A DNA stretch of 64,000 nt from VAZQ01 sp963835165 (GCA_963835165.1 CAWIGD010000047.1:1-64000); one strand, 5' to 3'. Shown: positions 26,104 through 34,838, counted from the first letter of the stretch. A program made the numbers and translations. The notes: generated from the letters alone by a model not told the origin.

Positions 26104-27462
26104 ATGCCGGCGCCTGCCGACAATGGGTCCGCCAGCGCCATGCGCGGGACGTTGGTCTTTTGTCGCGATGATCCGTTTCTCACCGATGCCCGAACGGCAT
26201 TCGTGCATGAGCCCGATGGCCTCGTGATCTGCCGCGACGGCATGATCGAGGCGATCGGACCTTATGGCGCCCTGAAATCAAAGCTGCCGCCCAATACCAA
26301 CGTCGCCGACCATACGGGATGCCTGATCGCGCCCGGTTTCATCGATACCCACGTCCACTATGTGCAGACCGGGATTATCGGCGCGCAGGGGCACCAACTG
26401 CTCGACTGGCTCAACGAATACACCTTCGTCGCCGAACAAACCTTTGCTGATCCGGCAGTCGCCCAAGAGACCGCGCGTCTCTTCTGCGACGAGCTATTGC
26501 GGCAGGGGACGACGACGGCACTCGTCTTCTGTTCGGTCCATGCCGGTTCGGTAGACGCGCTCTTTGCGGAGGCGCAAAGGCACAACCTCCGGCTCATCGC
26601 GGGCAAGGTATTGATGGACCGCAACGCACCGGCCGCGCTCACCGATACCCCCCGTTCCGGCTACGACCAGTCGAAGGCGCTGATCGACAAGTGGCACGGG
26701 CGCGGGCGTTGCCTCTACGCCATTACGCCTCGCTATGCCGGCAGCAGCACCCCGGAGCAACTGGAACTCGCAGGCGCGCTCTGGCGCGAGCACCCCGGAA
26801 CATTCATGCAGACCCACATTGCCGAAAATCACGCCGAGATTGCATTAGTGATGAAGCTGTTCCCGCAACGGCGCGATTATCTCGACATCTACGCTTACTA
26901 CGGCCTCACAGGCCGGCGCGCGGTGCTCGCGCATGGTGTGCATCTGGACGAATCGGAATTCGAGCGCTGCCATGCGAGCGGCACCGCAATCGCGCATTGC
27001 CCGACCTCGAACCTGTTTCTCGGCAGCGGCTTGTTTCCACTGCGTGCGGCGCGGGATCCACGCCGTCCCGTGCATGTCGGCCTGGGGACGGATATCGGCG
27101 CGGGGACGAGCTTCTCGCTGCTTGCCACCATGGGCGAAGCTTACAAAGTGGCGCAACTGCGAACCCGCCCGATCGACGCCATCGAGGCGTTTTTCCTCAG
27201 CACGCTCGGTGGTGCGCGCGCACTTGCGCTCGATGACCGCGTCGGTACGCTTGCGCCCGGCCACGAAGCGGACATGGTCGTGCTTGATCCGAACGCAACA
27301 CCGCTTTTGGCCTTTCGCAATCGTCGCTCGCGCTCGATCGCGGAGACGCTGGCCGTACTGATGACGCTCGGCGACGATCGCGCCGTTCGCGCCACGTATG
27401 TGGCGGGCAAGCTCGCTTCGGTTGACCCCTCGGTACCGCCGGCGCATGGTCCGGCGCCATGA
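26104..27462 (+). CDS. guaD: Guanine deaminase
   Basis: A 452-residue amidohydrolase that converts guanine to xanthine. Metal-site motifs are APGFIDTHVHYVQTGIIG (near 78-95), MQTHIAENHAEI (near 240), VLAHGVHLDESEF (near 279) and HVGLGTDIGAGTSFSLL (near 325), all in GuaD spacing; ALDDRVGTLAPGHEADMVVLD is the typical amidohydrolase C-terminus. ATG 26104 is the only sensible start; the frame upstream overlaps the VOC gene. The stop overlaps the kdsA start by 4 bases (ATGA), an odd pairing of purine salvage with lipopolysaccharide synthesis. Confidence 0.93.
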   Translation: MPAPADNGSASAMRGTLVFCRDDPFLTDARTAFVHEPDGLVICRDGMIEAIGPYGALKSKLPPNTNVADHTGCLIAPGFIDTHVHYVQTGIIGAQGHQLLDWLNEYTFVAEQTFADPAVAQETARLFCDELLRQGTTTALVFCSVHAGSVDALFAEAQRHNLRLIAGKVLMDRNAPAALTDTPRSGYDQSKALIDKWHGRGRCLYAITPRYAGSSTPEQLELAGALWREHPGTFMQTHIAENHAEIALVMKLFPQRRDYLDIYAYYGLTGRRAVLAHGVHLDESEFERCHASGTAIAHCPTSNLFLGSGLFPLRAARDPRRPVHVGLGTDIGAGTSFSLLATMGEAYKVAQLRTRPIDAIEAFFLSTLGGARALALDDRVGTLAPGHEADMVVLDPNATPLLAFRNRRSRSIAETLAVLMTLGDDRAVRATYVAGKLASVDPSVPPAHGPAP

Positions 27463-28304
27463 ATGTCGAGCCCGCCCCTAATCCGGTCGTCGCCGTCGGT
27501 GCCGCGCGCTTCGGCAATGCGCTGCCCCTTGCATTGATCGCGGGTCCGTGCGCGCTCGAAAGCCGCGACCACGCATTTGAAATGGCCGCAGCGCTCAAAG
27601 ACATCGCTGGCAAGATTGGGATCGGCTTGGTCTACAAGACCTCGTTCGACAAGGCCAATCGCACCAGCGCCAAGAGCAATCGCGGCATCGGGCTCGACGG
27701 CGCGCTGCCGATCTTCGCCGAAATCCGCCGTAAATTCGGCGTGCCTGTTCTCACCGACGTGCACGAAGCGGAACAGTGCACGCGCGTTGCCGAAGTGGTG
27801 GACGTGTTGCAGATACCCGCATTCCTTTGCCGGCAGACGGATTTGTTGGTTGCCGCCGCCGCGACCGGCCGTGTGGTCAACGTTAAGAAAGGCCAGTTTC
27901 TGGCGCCTTGGGACATGGCGAACGTCGTCGGCAAGGTCACCGCCGCCGGCAATTTGAACGTGCTGGTGACCGAGCGCGGCGCGTCCTTCGGCTACAACAC
28001 GCTGGTCTCCGACATGCGCGCGCTGCCGATCCTGGCGCGCACGACCGGTGCGCCCGTCATCTTCGACGCCACCCATTCGGTGCAGCAACCAGGCGGGAAG
28101 GGTACTTCGTCGGGGGGCGAGCGCGAATTTGTGCCGGTGCTCGCGCGCGCGGCGGTCGCGGTCGGTGTCGCCGGGGTCTTCATCGAGACCCACCAGGACC
28201 CCGACCAGGCGCTCTCCGACGGCCCCAATATGATCCCGCTCAAGCAACTGGAGAGCCTTTTGCGGCGGCTAATCGAGTTCGACAAGCTCGCGAAGAGTAA
28301 TTGA
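27459..28304 (+). CDS. kdsA: KdsA, 3-deoxy-D-manno-octulosonate 8-phosphate synthase
   Basis: A 281-residue enzyme of the DAHP/KDO8P synthase family that condenses phosphoenolpyruvate with arabinose 5-phosphate, making KDO for lipid A core. Motifs are LIAGPCALESRDHAFEMA (near 27-44), YKTSFDKANRTS near 63-74, LTDVHEAEQC near 98, IPAFLCRQTDLL near 117 and the FDATHSVQQPGG loop near 205. The start overlaps the guaD stop. It contains the cysteine in PAFLCRQ; whether it is a metal-dependent form would need alignment. Confidence 0.97.
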   Translation: MNVEPAPNPVVAVGAARFGNALPLALIAGPCALESRDHAFEMAAALKDIAGKIGIGLVYKTSFDKANRTSAKSNRGIGLDGALPIFAEIRRKFGVPVLTDVHEAEQCTRVAEVVDVLQIPAFLCRQTDLLVAAAATGRVVNVKKGQFLAPWDMANVVGKVTAAGNLNVLVTERGASFGYNTLVSDMRALPILARTTGAPVIFDATHSVQQPGGKGTSSGGEREFVPVLARAAVAVGVAGVFIETHQDPDQALSDGPNMIPLKQLESLLRRLIEFDKLAKSN

Positions 28305-28364
28305 TAAATAACTGATAATCCAGCGAGTTTTGCTATTCCGCCCGTACTGAAAATCGTCGCCCTG

Positions 28365-29495
28365 GTGGTTTTCGCCCAGACTCTGTTCACGCGGGCGGTC
28401 GATCCCGTGATCCCGATGATTGCGGAGAGTCTCGACATCGACGTTGCCACGGCCGCTCTGTTGTCGAGCGCGTACACGTTTCCCTATGCGTTGGTGCAGC
28501 CGGCCCTCGGCGTGACCGGAGATTTCTTCGGCAAGACGCGGCTGATGAACCTATGCCTGCTCGTGGTTGCGGTTGCGGCGCTGGTCTGCGCAGTGGCCAC
28601 GAGCTTTTCGCTGCTCGTTGCCATGCGGGTCGCGGCCGGACTGGTGGCGGGCGGAGTGTTTCCGGTCGCAATGGCGCTGGTTGGAGACCTCGTACCGGTC
28701 AATCAGCGCCAGGTGGCGATCGGCCGGCTGCTGGCGGTAGGGCTCACGGGCAACCTTATTGGCGCCTCGATCGCGGGCGTGATCGGCGACATCTTGGGTT
28801 GGCGCGGCGTGTTCGCGATTCTCGGCGCGTTCGGCTCGATCGTGACGGTGACGGCGTTCTTCGCCTTCCGCGGCGTGGTCACCCCGCCGCCCGCGCCATT
28901 CAACCGCGCAGCGGTGATCGCGAACTTCCGGAGCATCTTCGCCGACCCGCGCGCCAAAGTGTGCTTCATTTCGGTGTTCTTCGAAGCGATCTTCATCCAC
29001 GGCCTGTTCCCGTACGTGGCGCTCCTCCTCCTGGCGATCGGCGAAACCCGCGCGTCGATCGCAGGCCTCTTGATTGCAGCTTTCGCGGTCGGCGGCGTGC
29101 TGTATTCGCTTTCGGTGCCGGTCCTCATTGCACGCGTCCGGGAACGCCGTCTAATGGTCGCCGGCGGTACGCTGGCTGCGACCGGTCTTGTCCTCATCGC
29201 GCTGCATTTCCCATGGCTTTGGCAGATCGCCGTCTACGGCGTGTTTGGATTTGGGTTCTACCTCCTGCACGGCTGCATCCAGGTCCATGTCACCGAGCTC
29301 TCGCAGACCGCGCGCGGGGCGGCCGCATCCCTGCATTCGTGCTTCTTCTATCTCGGCCAGGCGGTCGGGCCGGTGGTCTACGGCTATGGCTTTGCCCACG
29401 GCGCAGCGGAGCCGACGATTTTCCTCGGCGCGGCGGTGGTGATGACGGTGGGCCTGGTCTGCTCGCGGCTGCTGCGCCATCCGGCGGCACATTGA
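28365..29495 (+). CDS. MFS transporter, start codon unclear
   Basis: A 12-helix major facilitator of at least 376 residues. Motif A is LGVTGDFFGKTRLMN near 47-61; helices include LLVVAVAALVCAVATSFSLLV and LLAVGLTGNLIGASIAGVIGDIL. The frame continues upstream (PPVLKIVALVVFAQTLF), which completes transmembrane helix 1, but from the in-frame stop at 28305 down to the GTG at 28365 there is no ATG, GTG or TTG. The GTG start would cut into helix 1 and has no ribosome-binding site; ATT 28335 or CTG 28347 are non-standard alternatives. The substrate is unknown. A TPP riboswitch follows, but it serves thiO. Confidence 0.85.
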   Translation: MVFAQTLFTRAVDPVIPMIAESLDIDVATAALLSSAYTFPYALVQPALGVTGDFFGKTRLMNLCLLVVAVAALVCAVATSFSLLVAMRVAAGLVAGGVFPVAMALVGDLVPVNQRQVAIGRLLAVGLTGNLIGASIAGVIGDILGWRGVFAILGAFGSIVTVTAFFAFRGVVTPPPAPFNRAAVIANFRSIFADPRAKVCFISVFFEAIFIHGLFPYVALLLLAIGETRASIAGLLIAAFAVGGVLYSLSVPVLIARVRERRLMVAGGTLAATGLVLIALHFPWLWQIAVYGVFGFGFYLLHGCIQVHVTELSQTARGAAASLHSCFFYLGQAVGPVVYGYGFAHGAAEPTIFLGAAVVMTVGLVCSRLLRHPAAH

Positions 29496-29582
29496 GCGGA
29501 GCCCCTTGCGCTTAGGCGACACGGACGCAAGCCCCGAACGGTCTTGTGCAATGCCTTGGGAAACCCCATCATGGGGTTACGG

Positions 29583-29655
29583 CCTGGGGTGCCGCGGCGA
29601 CGCGGCTGAGATTAAACCCAACGAACCTGTCTGGGTCATTCCAGCGAAGGGAGCC
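29583..29655 (+). promoter_or_regulatory. TPP riboswitch (THI element) controlling thiOSGE
   Basis: The conserved THI-box blocks occur in order: GGGGTGCC (29586-29593), CTGAGA (29606-29611), AAACCC (29614-29619), GAACCTG (29623-29629), TCTGGGTCATTCCAGCGAAGGGA ending at 29652 (pieces CTGGGT and CCAGCGAAGGGA). The terminal GGGAG (29649-29653) also sits 7 bases before the thiO GTG and can serve as its Shine-Dalgarno, so thiamine pyrophosphate binding would be expected to hide the ribosome-binding site. Upstream GGGGTTACGG may belong to the first stem. Confidence 0.92.
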
Positions 29656-29660
29656 GCCGG

Positions 29661-30827
29661 GTGCCGAATCGCCCAGCACGCAATGTTAGCAAGCCCAACG
29701 TCGCCATTATCGGTGCCGGCGTCATCGGCCTTGGCATTGCGTGGCGGCTGGCCATGCGCGGCGTACCGGTTGCGGTGTTCGACAAGGGCGCGTGCGGTGC
29801 TGGCGCGAGCCATGCGGCTGCGGGGATGCTTGCTGCCTGCGCCGAGGCCGAGCCTGGCGAAGAGGCGCTGGTCACGCTCGGTCGCGCCAGCCAGGCGCGG
29901 TGGCCCGCTTTCGCCGCCGAATTGAAGCAGGCGTCCGGCGTGGATGTGGGACTGCGCCCGGAAGGGACGCTGGTCGTCGCATTGACGTCGGACGACCAGG
30001 CACGGTTGAGCCATCAACTTGTATTCCAGCAGAAGCTCGGGCTGCCCCTGCAATGGATTACGGCGGCGGAGACACGACGACGCGAGCCGCACCTGGCGGG
30101 CAAGCTCGCGGGCGCGGTGTTCAGCCCGGAAGACACCCAAGTCGATAATCGCAAACTGGCCGCCGCCCTGCGCATTGCCGCCGAGGCGGCTGGTGCCGGC
30201 ATCAGCGAGCACCAAGCGGTCAAGACGATTTCAAATGATGCGGGACGTGTCGACGGCATCGTCCTCGCTGACGGACGCAAGGTTGCGGCCGATGTGGTCG
30301 TGCTTGCCGCCGGGGCATGGTCCCGTAGCATCGAGGGGCTTGCACCCGAACTGCGGCCACCCGTGCGCCCGATCAAAGGCCAGATGCTTGCGCTTCGCAT
30401 GGATCCGACCGCGCCGCTCCTGACCCACGTGGTGTGGGCGCCGGGCGCCTATTTGGTGCCTCGACTCGACGGCCGCCTGCTCGTGGGGGCGACGGTGGAG
30501 GAAAAGGGATACGATACGTCGCTCACCGCCGGCGGCATCCTGACCCTGCTCGAAGCGGCCTGGCGGGTGGTGCCCGCGGTCGAAGAACTGCCGATCGATG
30601 AGATGTGGGTCGGACATCGACCGGGGAGCCGCGACGATGCGCCGATCCTCGGGACCGGACTGATCGACGGCCTCATCTATGCCACCGGACATCATCGCAA
30701 CGGAATTCTGCTCACGCCGATCACCGCCGACGCTATCGCGGAGCTCGTGTTCGAGGGTGCCGCCGACCCGGCCATCCGACCCTTCAGCATCGAACGATTT
30801 GGGTCGCTGCGAGCGGCTGCGGAATGA
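29661..30827 (+). CDS. thiO: ThiO, glycine oxidase (FAD-dependent)
   Basis: A 388-residue DAO-family flavoprotein that oxidises glycine to the imine used in thiazole synthesis. The N-terminal Rossmann motif is VAIIGAGVIGLGIAWRLA (near 14-31), followed by ASHAAAGMLA near 54. The FAD/substrate half has GAYLVPRLDGRLLVGATVEEKG (in two pieces, near 265-285), MWVGHRPGSRDDAPILG near 315 and YATGHHRNGILLTP near 340. The start is GTG 29661, directly after the riboswitch. thiS begins 11 bases after its stop; the operon is thiO-thiS-thiG-thiE. Confidence 0.96.
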   Translation: MPNRPARNVSKPNVAIIGAGVIGLGIAWRLAMRGVPVAVFDKGACGAGASHAAAGMLAACAEAEPGEEALVTLGRASQARWPAFAAELKQASGVDVGLRPEGTLVVALTSDDQARLSHQLVFQQKLGLPLQWITAAETRRREPHLAGKLAGAVFSPEDTQVDNRKLAAALRIAAEAAGAGISEHQAVKTISNDAGRVDGIVLADGRKVAADVVVLAAGAWSRSIEGLAPELRPPVRPIKGQMLALRMDPTAPLLTHVVWAPGAYLVPRLDGRLLVGATVEEKGYDTSLTAGGILTLLEAAWRVVPAVEELPIDEMWVGHRPGSRDDAPILGTGLIDGLIYATGHHRNGILLTPITADAIAELVFEGAADPAIRPFSIERFGSLRAAAE

Positions 30828-30838
30828 AGGAGATCGCA

Positions 30839-31063
30839 ATGACATACGCCGCTGCTGAGGCAAGCATTCGTGTCAACGGGCAGGACGAGCCACTCATCGC
30901 GGGGACGCTCGCCGCGCTGTTGGAGGAAAAAGCTGTCGACACCGGCCAGCGCGGAATTGCGGTCGCCGTCAATGGCGCCATCGTTCCACGAGCGGCTTGG
31001 CCGCAGACGACGCTTCGACCTGGCGACAACATCGAGATCGTGCGGGCCCGCCAGGGCGGTTGA
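30839..31063 (+). CDS. thiS: ThiS, sulfur-carrier protein
   Basis: A 74-residue ubiquitin-fold protein that carries thiocarboxylate sulfur to ThiG. It ends in the required Gly-Gly (IVRARQGG), the site of activation by ThiF. IRVNGQDEPL at the start and GIAVAVNGAIVPRAAWPQTT in the middle match the fold. ATG 30839 has AAGGAG just upstream. ThiG starts 12 bases after its stop. Confidence 0.95.
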   Translation: MTYAAAEASIRVNGQDEPLIAGTLAALLEEKAVDTGQRGIAVAVNGAIVPRAAWPQTTLRPGDNIEIVRARQGG

Positions 31064-31075
31064 GGAGTATTCGAA

Positions 31076-31846
31076 ATGTCCGATCCCCTCATCATTGCCG
31101 GCCGCGAATTCGGCTCGCGCCTGTTCCTCGGGACGGCCGGCTATCCAAACCGCAAGCTCATGCTCGACTCCATCGCCGCGAGCGGAACCGAGATGGTGAC
31201 GGCCTCGATCCGGCGCATCAGCCTCGCCGGCGAAGACGAGAGCTTGGTCGATGTCATTCCGAAGCACGTGCATTTTCTGCCCAACACCGCCGGCTGCCAA
31301 ACCGCGAAGGATGCGGTGCTCACCGCCGAGCTCGCGCGCGAGGCGCTGGAGACCAACTGGGTCAAGCTCGAAGTGATCGGCGACCGTGAACTGCTCTATC
31401 CCGACACCGAAGAGCTCGTACGCGCCACCGAGACGCTGGTGGGGAAGGGTTTCACCGTGCTGCCCTACTGCACCGACGATCCGGTGGTCTGCCGCAAGCT
31501 TGCAGACACCGGCGCTGCGGCGGTGATGCCGCTCGGCGCCCCGATCGGCTCGGGGCTCGGCATCTGCAATCCGCATTTGATCGAGCTGATTTGCGCGCGC
31601 TCGGCAGTGCCAGTGGTGCTCGATGCCGGCATCGGCACCGCGTCCGATGCTGCGCTGGCCCTCGAACTCGGCTGCGCCGCGGTGCTGCTCAACACCGCGG
31701 TCTCGAAGGCGCGCGATCCGGTCGCGATGGCCAGGGGCATGCGCGCCGCTGTCGAGGCCGGCCGGTTGGCCCGATTGGCCGGCCGCATACCCAAGCTTGC
31801 CCATGCCGAGCCGTCGAGCCCGCAATTCGGTCTTGTCGGCACGTAG
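31076..31846 (+). CDS. thiG: ThiG, thiazole synthase
   Basis: A 256-residue TIM barrel that forms the thiazole phosphate ring from deoxyxylulose phosphate, dehydroglycine and ThiS thiocarboxylate. Motifs: SRLFLGTAGYPNRKLM (near 14-29), LPNTAGCQTAKDAV near 68-81, the Schiff-base Lys in WVKLEVIGD near 97-99, GAPIGSGLGICNP near 155-168 and VVLDAGIGTASDAALALELG near 182. ATG 31076 follows GAGGAG. Third gene of thiOSGE. Confidence 0.97.
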   Translation: MSDPLIIAGREFGSRLFLGTAGYPNRKLMLDSIAASGTEMVTASIRRISLAGEDESLVDVIPKHVHFLPNTAGCQTAKDAVLTAELAREALETNWVKLEVIGDRELLYPDTEELVRATETLVGKGFTVLPYCTDDPVVCRKLADTGAAAVMPLGAPIGSGLGICNPHLIELICARSAVPVVLDAGIGTASDAALALELGCAAVLLNTAVSKARDPVAMARGMRAAVEAGRLARLAGRIPKLAHAEPSSPQFGLVGT

Positions 31847-31871
31847 CCGTGCATCGCGCGGCTTACCGCTC

Positions 31872-32504
31872 ATGAAGCTGCCGGACCCGCCGCTGCTGCT
31901 CATCACCGACCGGCATCAGGCCCGCTTGCCGCTCGTGGATTTGGTGCGAGCAGTCCTTGCAGCGGGCTGCCGCTGGGTCAGCGTGCGAGAAAAGGACCTT
32001 TCCGAGGAGGATCAGATCGCGCTGGTGTTGACGCTGTTGCCGATGGTGCGACGACACGGCGCATGCCTGACGCTCCATGGCCACGCGGCTTTGTCGAAGG
32101 CCTGCGGCAGCGATGGTGTTCACCTGGCTGCGGGCAGCAACCCGGCCGCAAGCCGTGCCCTGCTGGGACCCGAGCGTCTCATCGGCGTCTCGCTCCACAC
32201 CGTGACCGAAGCCGAGGCGATTGATCCTGATGTCGTCGACTATGCCATTGCCGGTCCTGCATTCGAAACGCCGAGCAAGCCCGGCTACGGCCCCGAGATC
32301 GGCCGCAAGGGACTGGCCGAGATCGCGCGGGCGGCGCGGGTACCGGTTCTGGCGATAGGGGGGCTCAATGTCACGCGGGCGGCGGAGGTGATGGCGGCTG
32401 GACCGGCCGGCATCGCTGTCATGGGTGGCGTGATGCGTGCCAGCGATCCAGGGCGGGAGATGAGGGCACTGCTTACGGTCGTTGCGGGATCGCTTCGAGC
32501 ATGA
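31872..32504 (+). CDS. thiE: ThiE-like thiamine-phosphate synthase
   Basis: A 210-residue TIM barrel that joins hydroxymethylpyrimidine diphosphate and thiazole phosphate. Motifs: LLLITDRHQA (near 10), WVSVREKDLSEEDQ near 37-50, GSDGVHLAAGS near 85, IGVSLHTVTEAE near 105, YAIAGPAFETPSKPG near 125 and VLAIGGLNVTRAAEV near 160. The usual SxHxxxE motif appears as SLHTVTEAE. The DHVHLG-type Mg site is GVHLAAG, somewhat degenerate, so a TenI-like role is an alternative. ATG 31872 is used; the frame upstream overlaps thiG. No thiC, thiD or thiF is in the window. Confidence 0.9.
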   Translation: MKLPDPPLLLITDRHQARLPLVDLVRAVLAAGCRWVSVREKDLSEEDQIALVLTLLPMVRRHGACLTLHGHAALSKACGSDGVHLAAGSNPAASRALLGPERLIGVSLHTVTEAEAIDPDVVDYAIAGPAFETPSKPGYGPEIGRKGLAEIARAARVPVLAIGGLNVTRAAEVMAAGPAGIAVMGGVMRASDPGREMRALLTVVAGSLRA

Positions 32505-32548
32505 ACCCAAGAAGGTTTTGGGATCATGCGACCAGGAAAGGCTTCGTT

Positions 32549-33001
32549 CTAACCTCGGCCGCGATAAGGCGCGACACCCTGGTCCGGCAGCCACACGCCT
32601 GCAGGCAGCTTGCCGATTTGCCAGAACACATCGATCGGCATGCCGCCGCGGGGGTACCAATAGCCGCCGATGCGCAAGAATTTGGGCTTGAGCAGCCCAG
32701 CGAGCTTCTTGCCGATGGCGACCGTGCAATCCTCGTGGAAGGCGCCGACGTTGCGAAAGCTGCCGAGATAGAGTTTGAACGACTTCGATTCGACCAGCCA
32801 TTTTCCCGGCACGTAATCGATCACGAGGTGCGCGAAATCAGGCTGACCCGTAATCGGGCACAGCGTCGTGAATTCGGGCGCGGTGAAGCGGGCCACGTAG
32901 TGCGCGTCGGGATGCGGGTTGGCGACCCGGTCCAGCACGGCCGCTGCCGGGGAGGCGGGGCGGCGGCTTGGCTTGCCGAGGTGACGAAGCGCCTTGGCCA
33001 T
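32549..33001 (-). CDS. queF: QueF, NADPH-dependent 7-cyano-7-deazaguanine reductase
   Basis: A 150-residue single-domain T-fold QueF that reduces preQ0 to preQ1 for tRNA queuosine. The catalytic Cys is in TTLCPITGQPDFAHL (near 55-69) with the Asp of PDFAH; ESKSFKLYLGSFRN (near 83-96) is the NADPH/QueF motif, and VGAFHEDCT follows. ATG 33001 (MAKALRHLG) is preceded on its strand by GGGA with suitable spacing; ATG 33016 is a second choice. It converges with thiE and diverges from eno. Confidence 0.95.
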   Translation of the reverse strand: MAKALRHLGKPSRRPASPAAAVLDRVANPHPDAHYVARFTAPEFTTLCPITGQPDFAHLVIDYVPGKWLVESKSFKLYLGSFRNVGAFHEDCTVAIGKKLAGLLKPKFLRIGGYWYPRGGMPIDVFWQIGKLPAGVWLPDQGVAPYRGRG

Positions 33002-33145
33002 TTTGTTTATTCCCATGGGGCAGCTGGCGCGCCCTGTTGAGGGCTGTGTGCGGGGAACTGGATGCCTTGCTTTCACGGGACATGACAAGGGTATTCTCGA
33101 TCCTGTAGAAGCCCCCCGCGAACACTGCGATCCACTGGAACTCTC

Positions 33146-34426
33146 ATGACTGCCATCACCGACATCATCGGCCGGGAGATCCTCGACAGTCGCGGCAATC
33201 CGACCGTCGAGGTCGATGTCGTGCTCGAGGATGGAACCAGGGGCCGTGCGGCTGTCCCCTCTGGGGCCTCAACGGGCGCACATGAGGCGGTCGAGTTGCG
33301 CGATGGCGGCAAGCGCTATCTCGGCAAAGGCGTGCGCACGGCCGTCGATGCCGTCAACGGCGAGATTTTCGATGCCGTCGGCGGCATGGACGCTGAAGCG
33401 CAAGTCAAGATCGACGAGACGCTCATCGCCCTCGACGGTACTCCCAACAAAGGTCGCCTCGGCGCCAACGCCATCCTCGGAGTCTCGCTGGCGGCCGCCA
33501 AGGCCGCGGCGGCGAGCCATCGGGCGCCGCTCTACCGATACGTCGGCGGAACCTCGGCACGCCTTCTGCCGGTCCCCATGATGAACATCCTCAACGGCGG
33601 TGTGCACGCGGACAATCCGATCGACTTCCAAGAGTTCATGATCATGCCTCTGGGCGCGTCCTCCTTTGCCGAGGGATTGCGCACAGGCTCGGAGATTTTC
33701 CACACCCTGCGGGCGGCGCTCAAGGAGGCCGGCCACAACACAAATGTTGGCGACGAGGGCGGCTTTGCTCCGAATCTGCCGTCGGCCGATGCTGCGCTCG
33801 ATTTCGTCGTAAAGGCGATCGAGAAAGCGGGCTTCGCCCCGGGCAAGGACGTCATGCTCGCGCTCGATCCCGCCGCCACGGAATTTTTCAAGGACGGCGC
33901 GTATCACTACGGCGGTGAGGGCAAGATCCGGTCAAAACGGGAACAGGCGAACTATCTGGCCGACCTTGTCTCACGCTATCCAATCGTCTCGATCGAGGAC
34001 GGCATGGCCGAGGACGATATGGAGGGTTGGAAGATGCTGACCGACCTGATCGGCGACAAATGCCAACTCGTAGGCGACGATCTGTTCGTGACGAATGTCG
34101 CCCGGCTTTCCGACGGCATCAAAAACGGGATCGCCAACTCGATCCTGGTCAAGGTCAACCAGATCGGCACGCTCACCGAGGCGCTGGCGGCGGTCGAGAT
34201 GGCGCACAAGGCCGGCTACACCGCCGTCATGTCGCACCGCTCCGGCGAGACCGAAGATACCATCATCGCCGACCTCGCGGTCGCCACCAATTGCGGGCAG
34301 ATCAAGACCGGCTCACTCGCGCGCTCCGACCGCACGGCGAAATACAACCAGTTGCTGCGCATCGAGGAGGAGTTGGGCGACCAGGCAAAATACGGCGGCC
34401 GCGCGGCGCTCAAGGCGTTGCGTTGA
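33146..34426 (+). CDS. eno: Enolase
   Basis: A 426-residue enolase that interconverts 2-phosphoglycerate and phosphoenolpyruvate. MTAITDIIGREILDSRGNPTVE opens the protein (pieces IGREILDSRG and NPTVEVD). Catalytic and Mg-site motifs: GVHADNPIDFQEFMI near 150-165, the second-half LVGDDLFVTN near 310-320 and VMSHRSGETEDT near 362-373. Divergent from queF and followed by an ftsB-like gene. Confidence 0.98.
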   Translation: MTAITDIIGREILDSRGNPTVEVDVVLEDGTRGRAAVPSGASTGAHEAVELRDGGKRYLGKGVRTAVDAVNGEIFDAVGGMDAEAQVKIDETLIALDGTPNKGRLGANAILGVSLAAAKAAAASHRAPLYRYVGGTSARLLPVPMMNILNGGVHADNPIDFQEFMIMPLGASSFAEGLRTGSEIFHTLRAALKEAGHNTNVGDEGGFAPNLPSADAALDFVVKAIEKAGFAPGKDVMLALDPAATEFFKDGAYHYGGEGKIRSKREQANYLADLVSRYPIVSIEDGMAEDDMEGWKMLTDLIGDKCQLVGDDLFVTNVARLSDGIKNGIANSILVKVNQIGTLTEALAAVEMAHKAGYTAVMSHRSGETEDTIIADLAVATNCGQIKTGSLARSDRTAKYNQLLRIEEELGDQAKYGGRAALKALR

Positions 34427-34452
34427 CGTCGGCCGCGCCGTGGCATCGGCAG

Positions 34453-34468
34453 CCGACTCGAGAGTCGG
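34453..34468. other. Perfect short hairpin between eno and the ftsB-like gene
   Basis: CCGACT (34453-34458) and AGTCGG (34463-34468) form a 6-base-pair stem with loop CGAG. No T tract follows (GGACTCCGACGC), so it may be an RNA-stabilising 3' end of eno rather than an intrinsic terminator. Confidence 0.35.
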
Positions 34469-34520
34469 GGACTCCGACGCATTAAAGCGGTCTTAACGCT
34501 GGCGGCGTCATGGTCGCGGC

Positions 34521-34838
34521 ATGGTTACCCGCAAGCGGTTCCGCACGGTCCTCAATGCGCTCGCGCTCTACACCATCGCGGCGCTGGTGATCGGCTATTT
34601 CGGCGTCAATGCCTATTCCGGCAATCGCGGGCTGCGCGCGAAGCAGGATCTCGACCAGCAGATTGCGCAACTGAGCGGCGAACTTGCCGGTCTCAGAGCC
34701 GAACGGGGGACTTGGGAACGCCGCGTTTCGCTCCTGCGGCCCGACAGCATCGATCCGGATATGCTCGACGAGCGTGCCCGGGCGCTGCTCAACTACGCCG
34801 ATCCCCGTGAATTGACCCTGCGCATCAAGCAACCCTGA
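34521..34838 (+). CDS. FtsB/DivIC-type septum formation protein
   Basis: A 105-residue bitopic membrane protein. A short basic N-terminus (MVTRKRFRTVLNAL) leads into one transmembrane helix (ALYTIAALVIGYFGVNAY, about 15-33), then a coiled coil (LRAKQDLDQQIAQLSGELAGL, in pieces, 38-60) and a C-terminal DMLDERARALLNY region typical of FtsB (DxxEExAR). FtsB joins FtsL and FtsQ in the divisome. It lies between enolase and pdhA, the position seen for this gene in many proteobacteria (eno-ftsB). ATG 34521; the symbol is withheld because FtsB and DivIC are alike at this length. Confidence 0.87.
   Translation: MVTRKRFRTVLNALALYTIAALVIGYFGVNAYSGNRGLRAKQDLDQQIAQLSGELAGLRAERGTWERRVSLLRPDSIDPDMLDERARALLNYADPRELTLRIKQP

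Noticed and set aside
32506..32522. CCCAA/TTGGG hairpin between thiE and queF as a bidirectional terminator
   Set aside because: Only five pairs and overlapping no real T tract; too weak to call.
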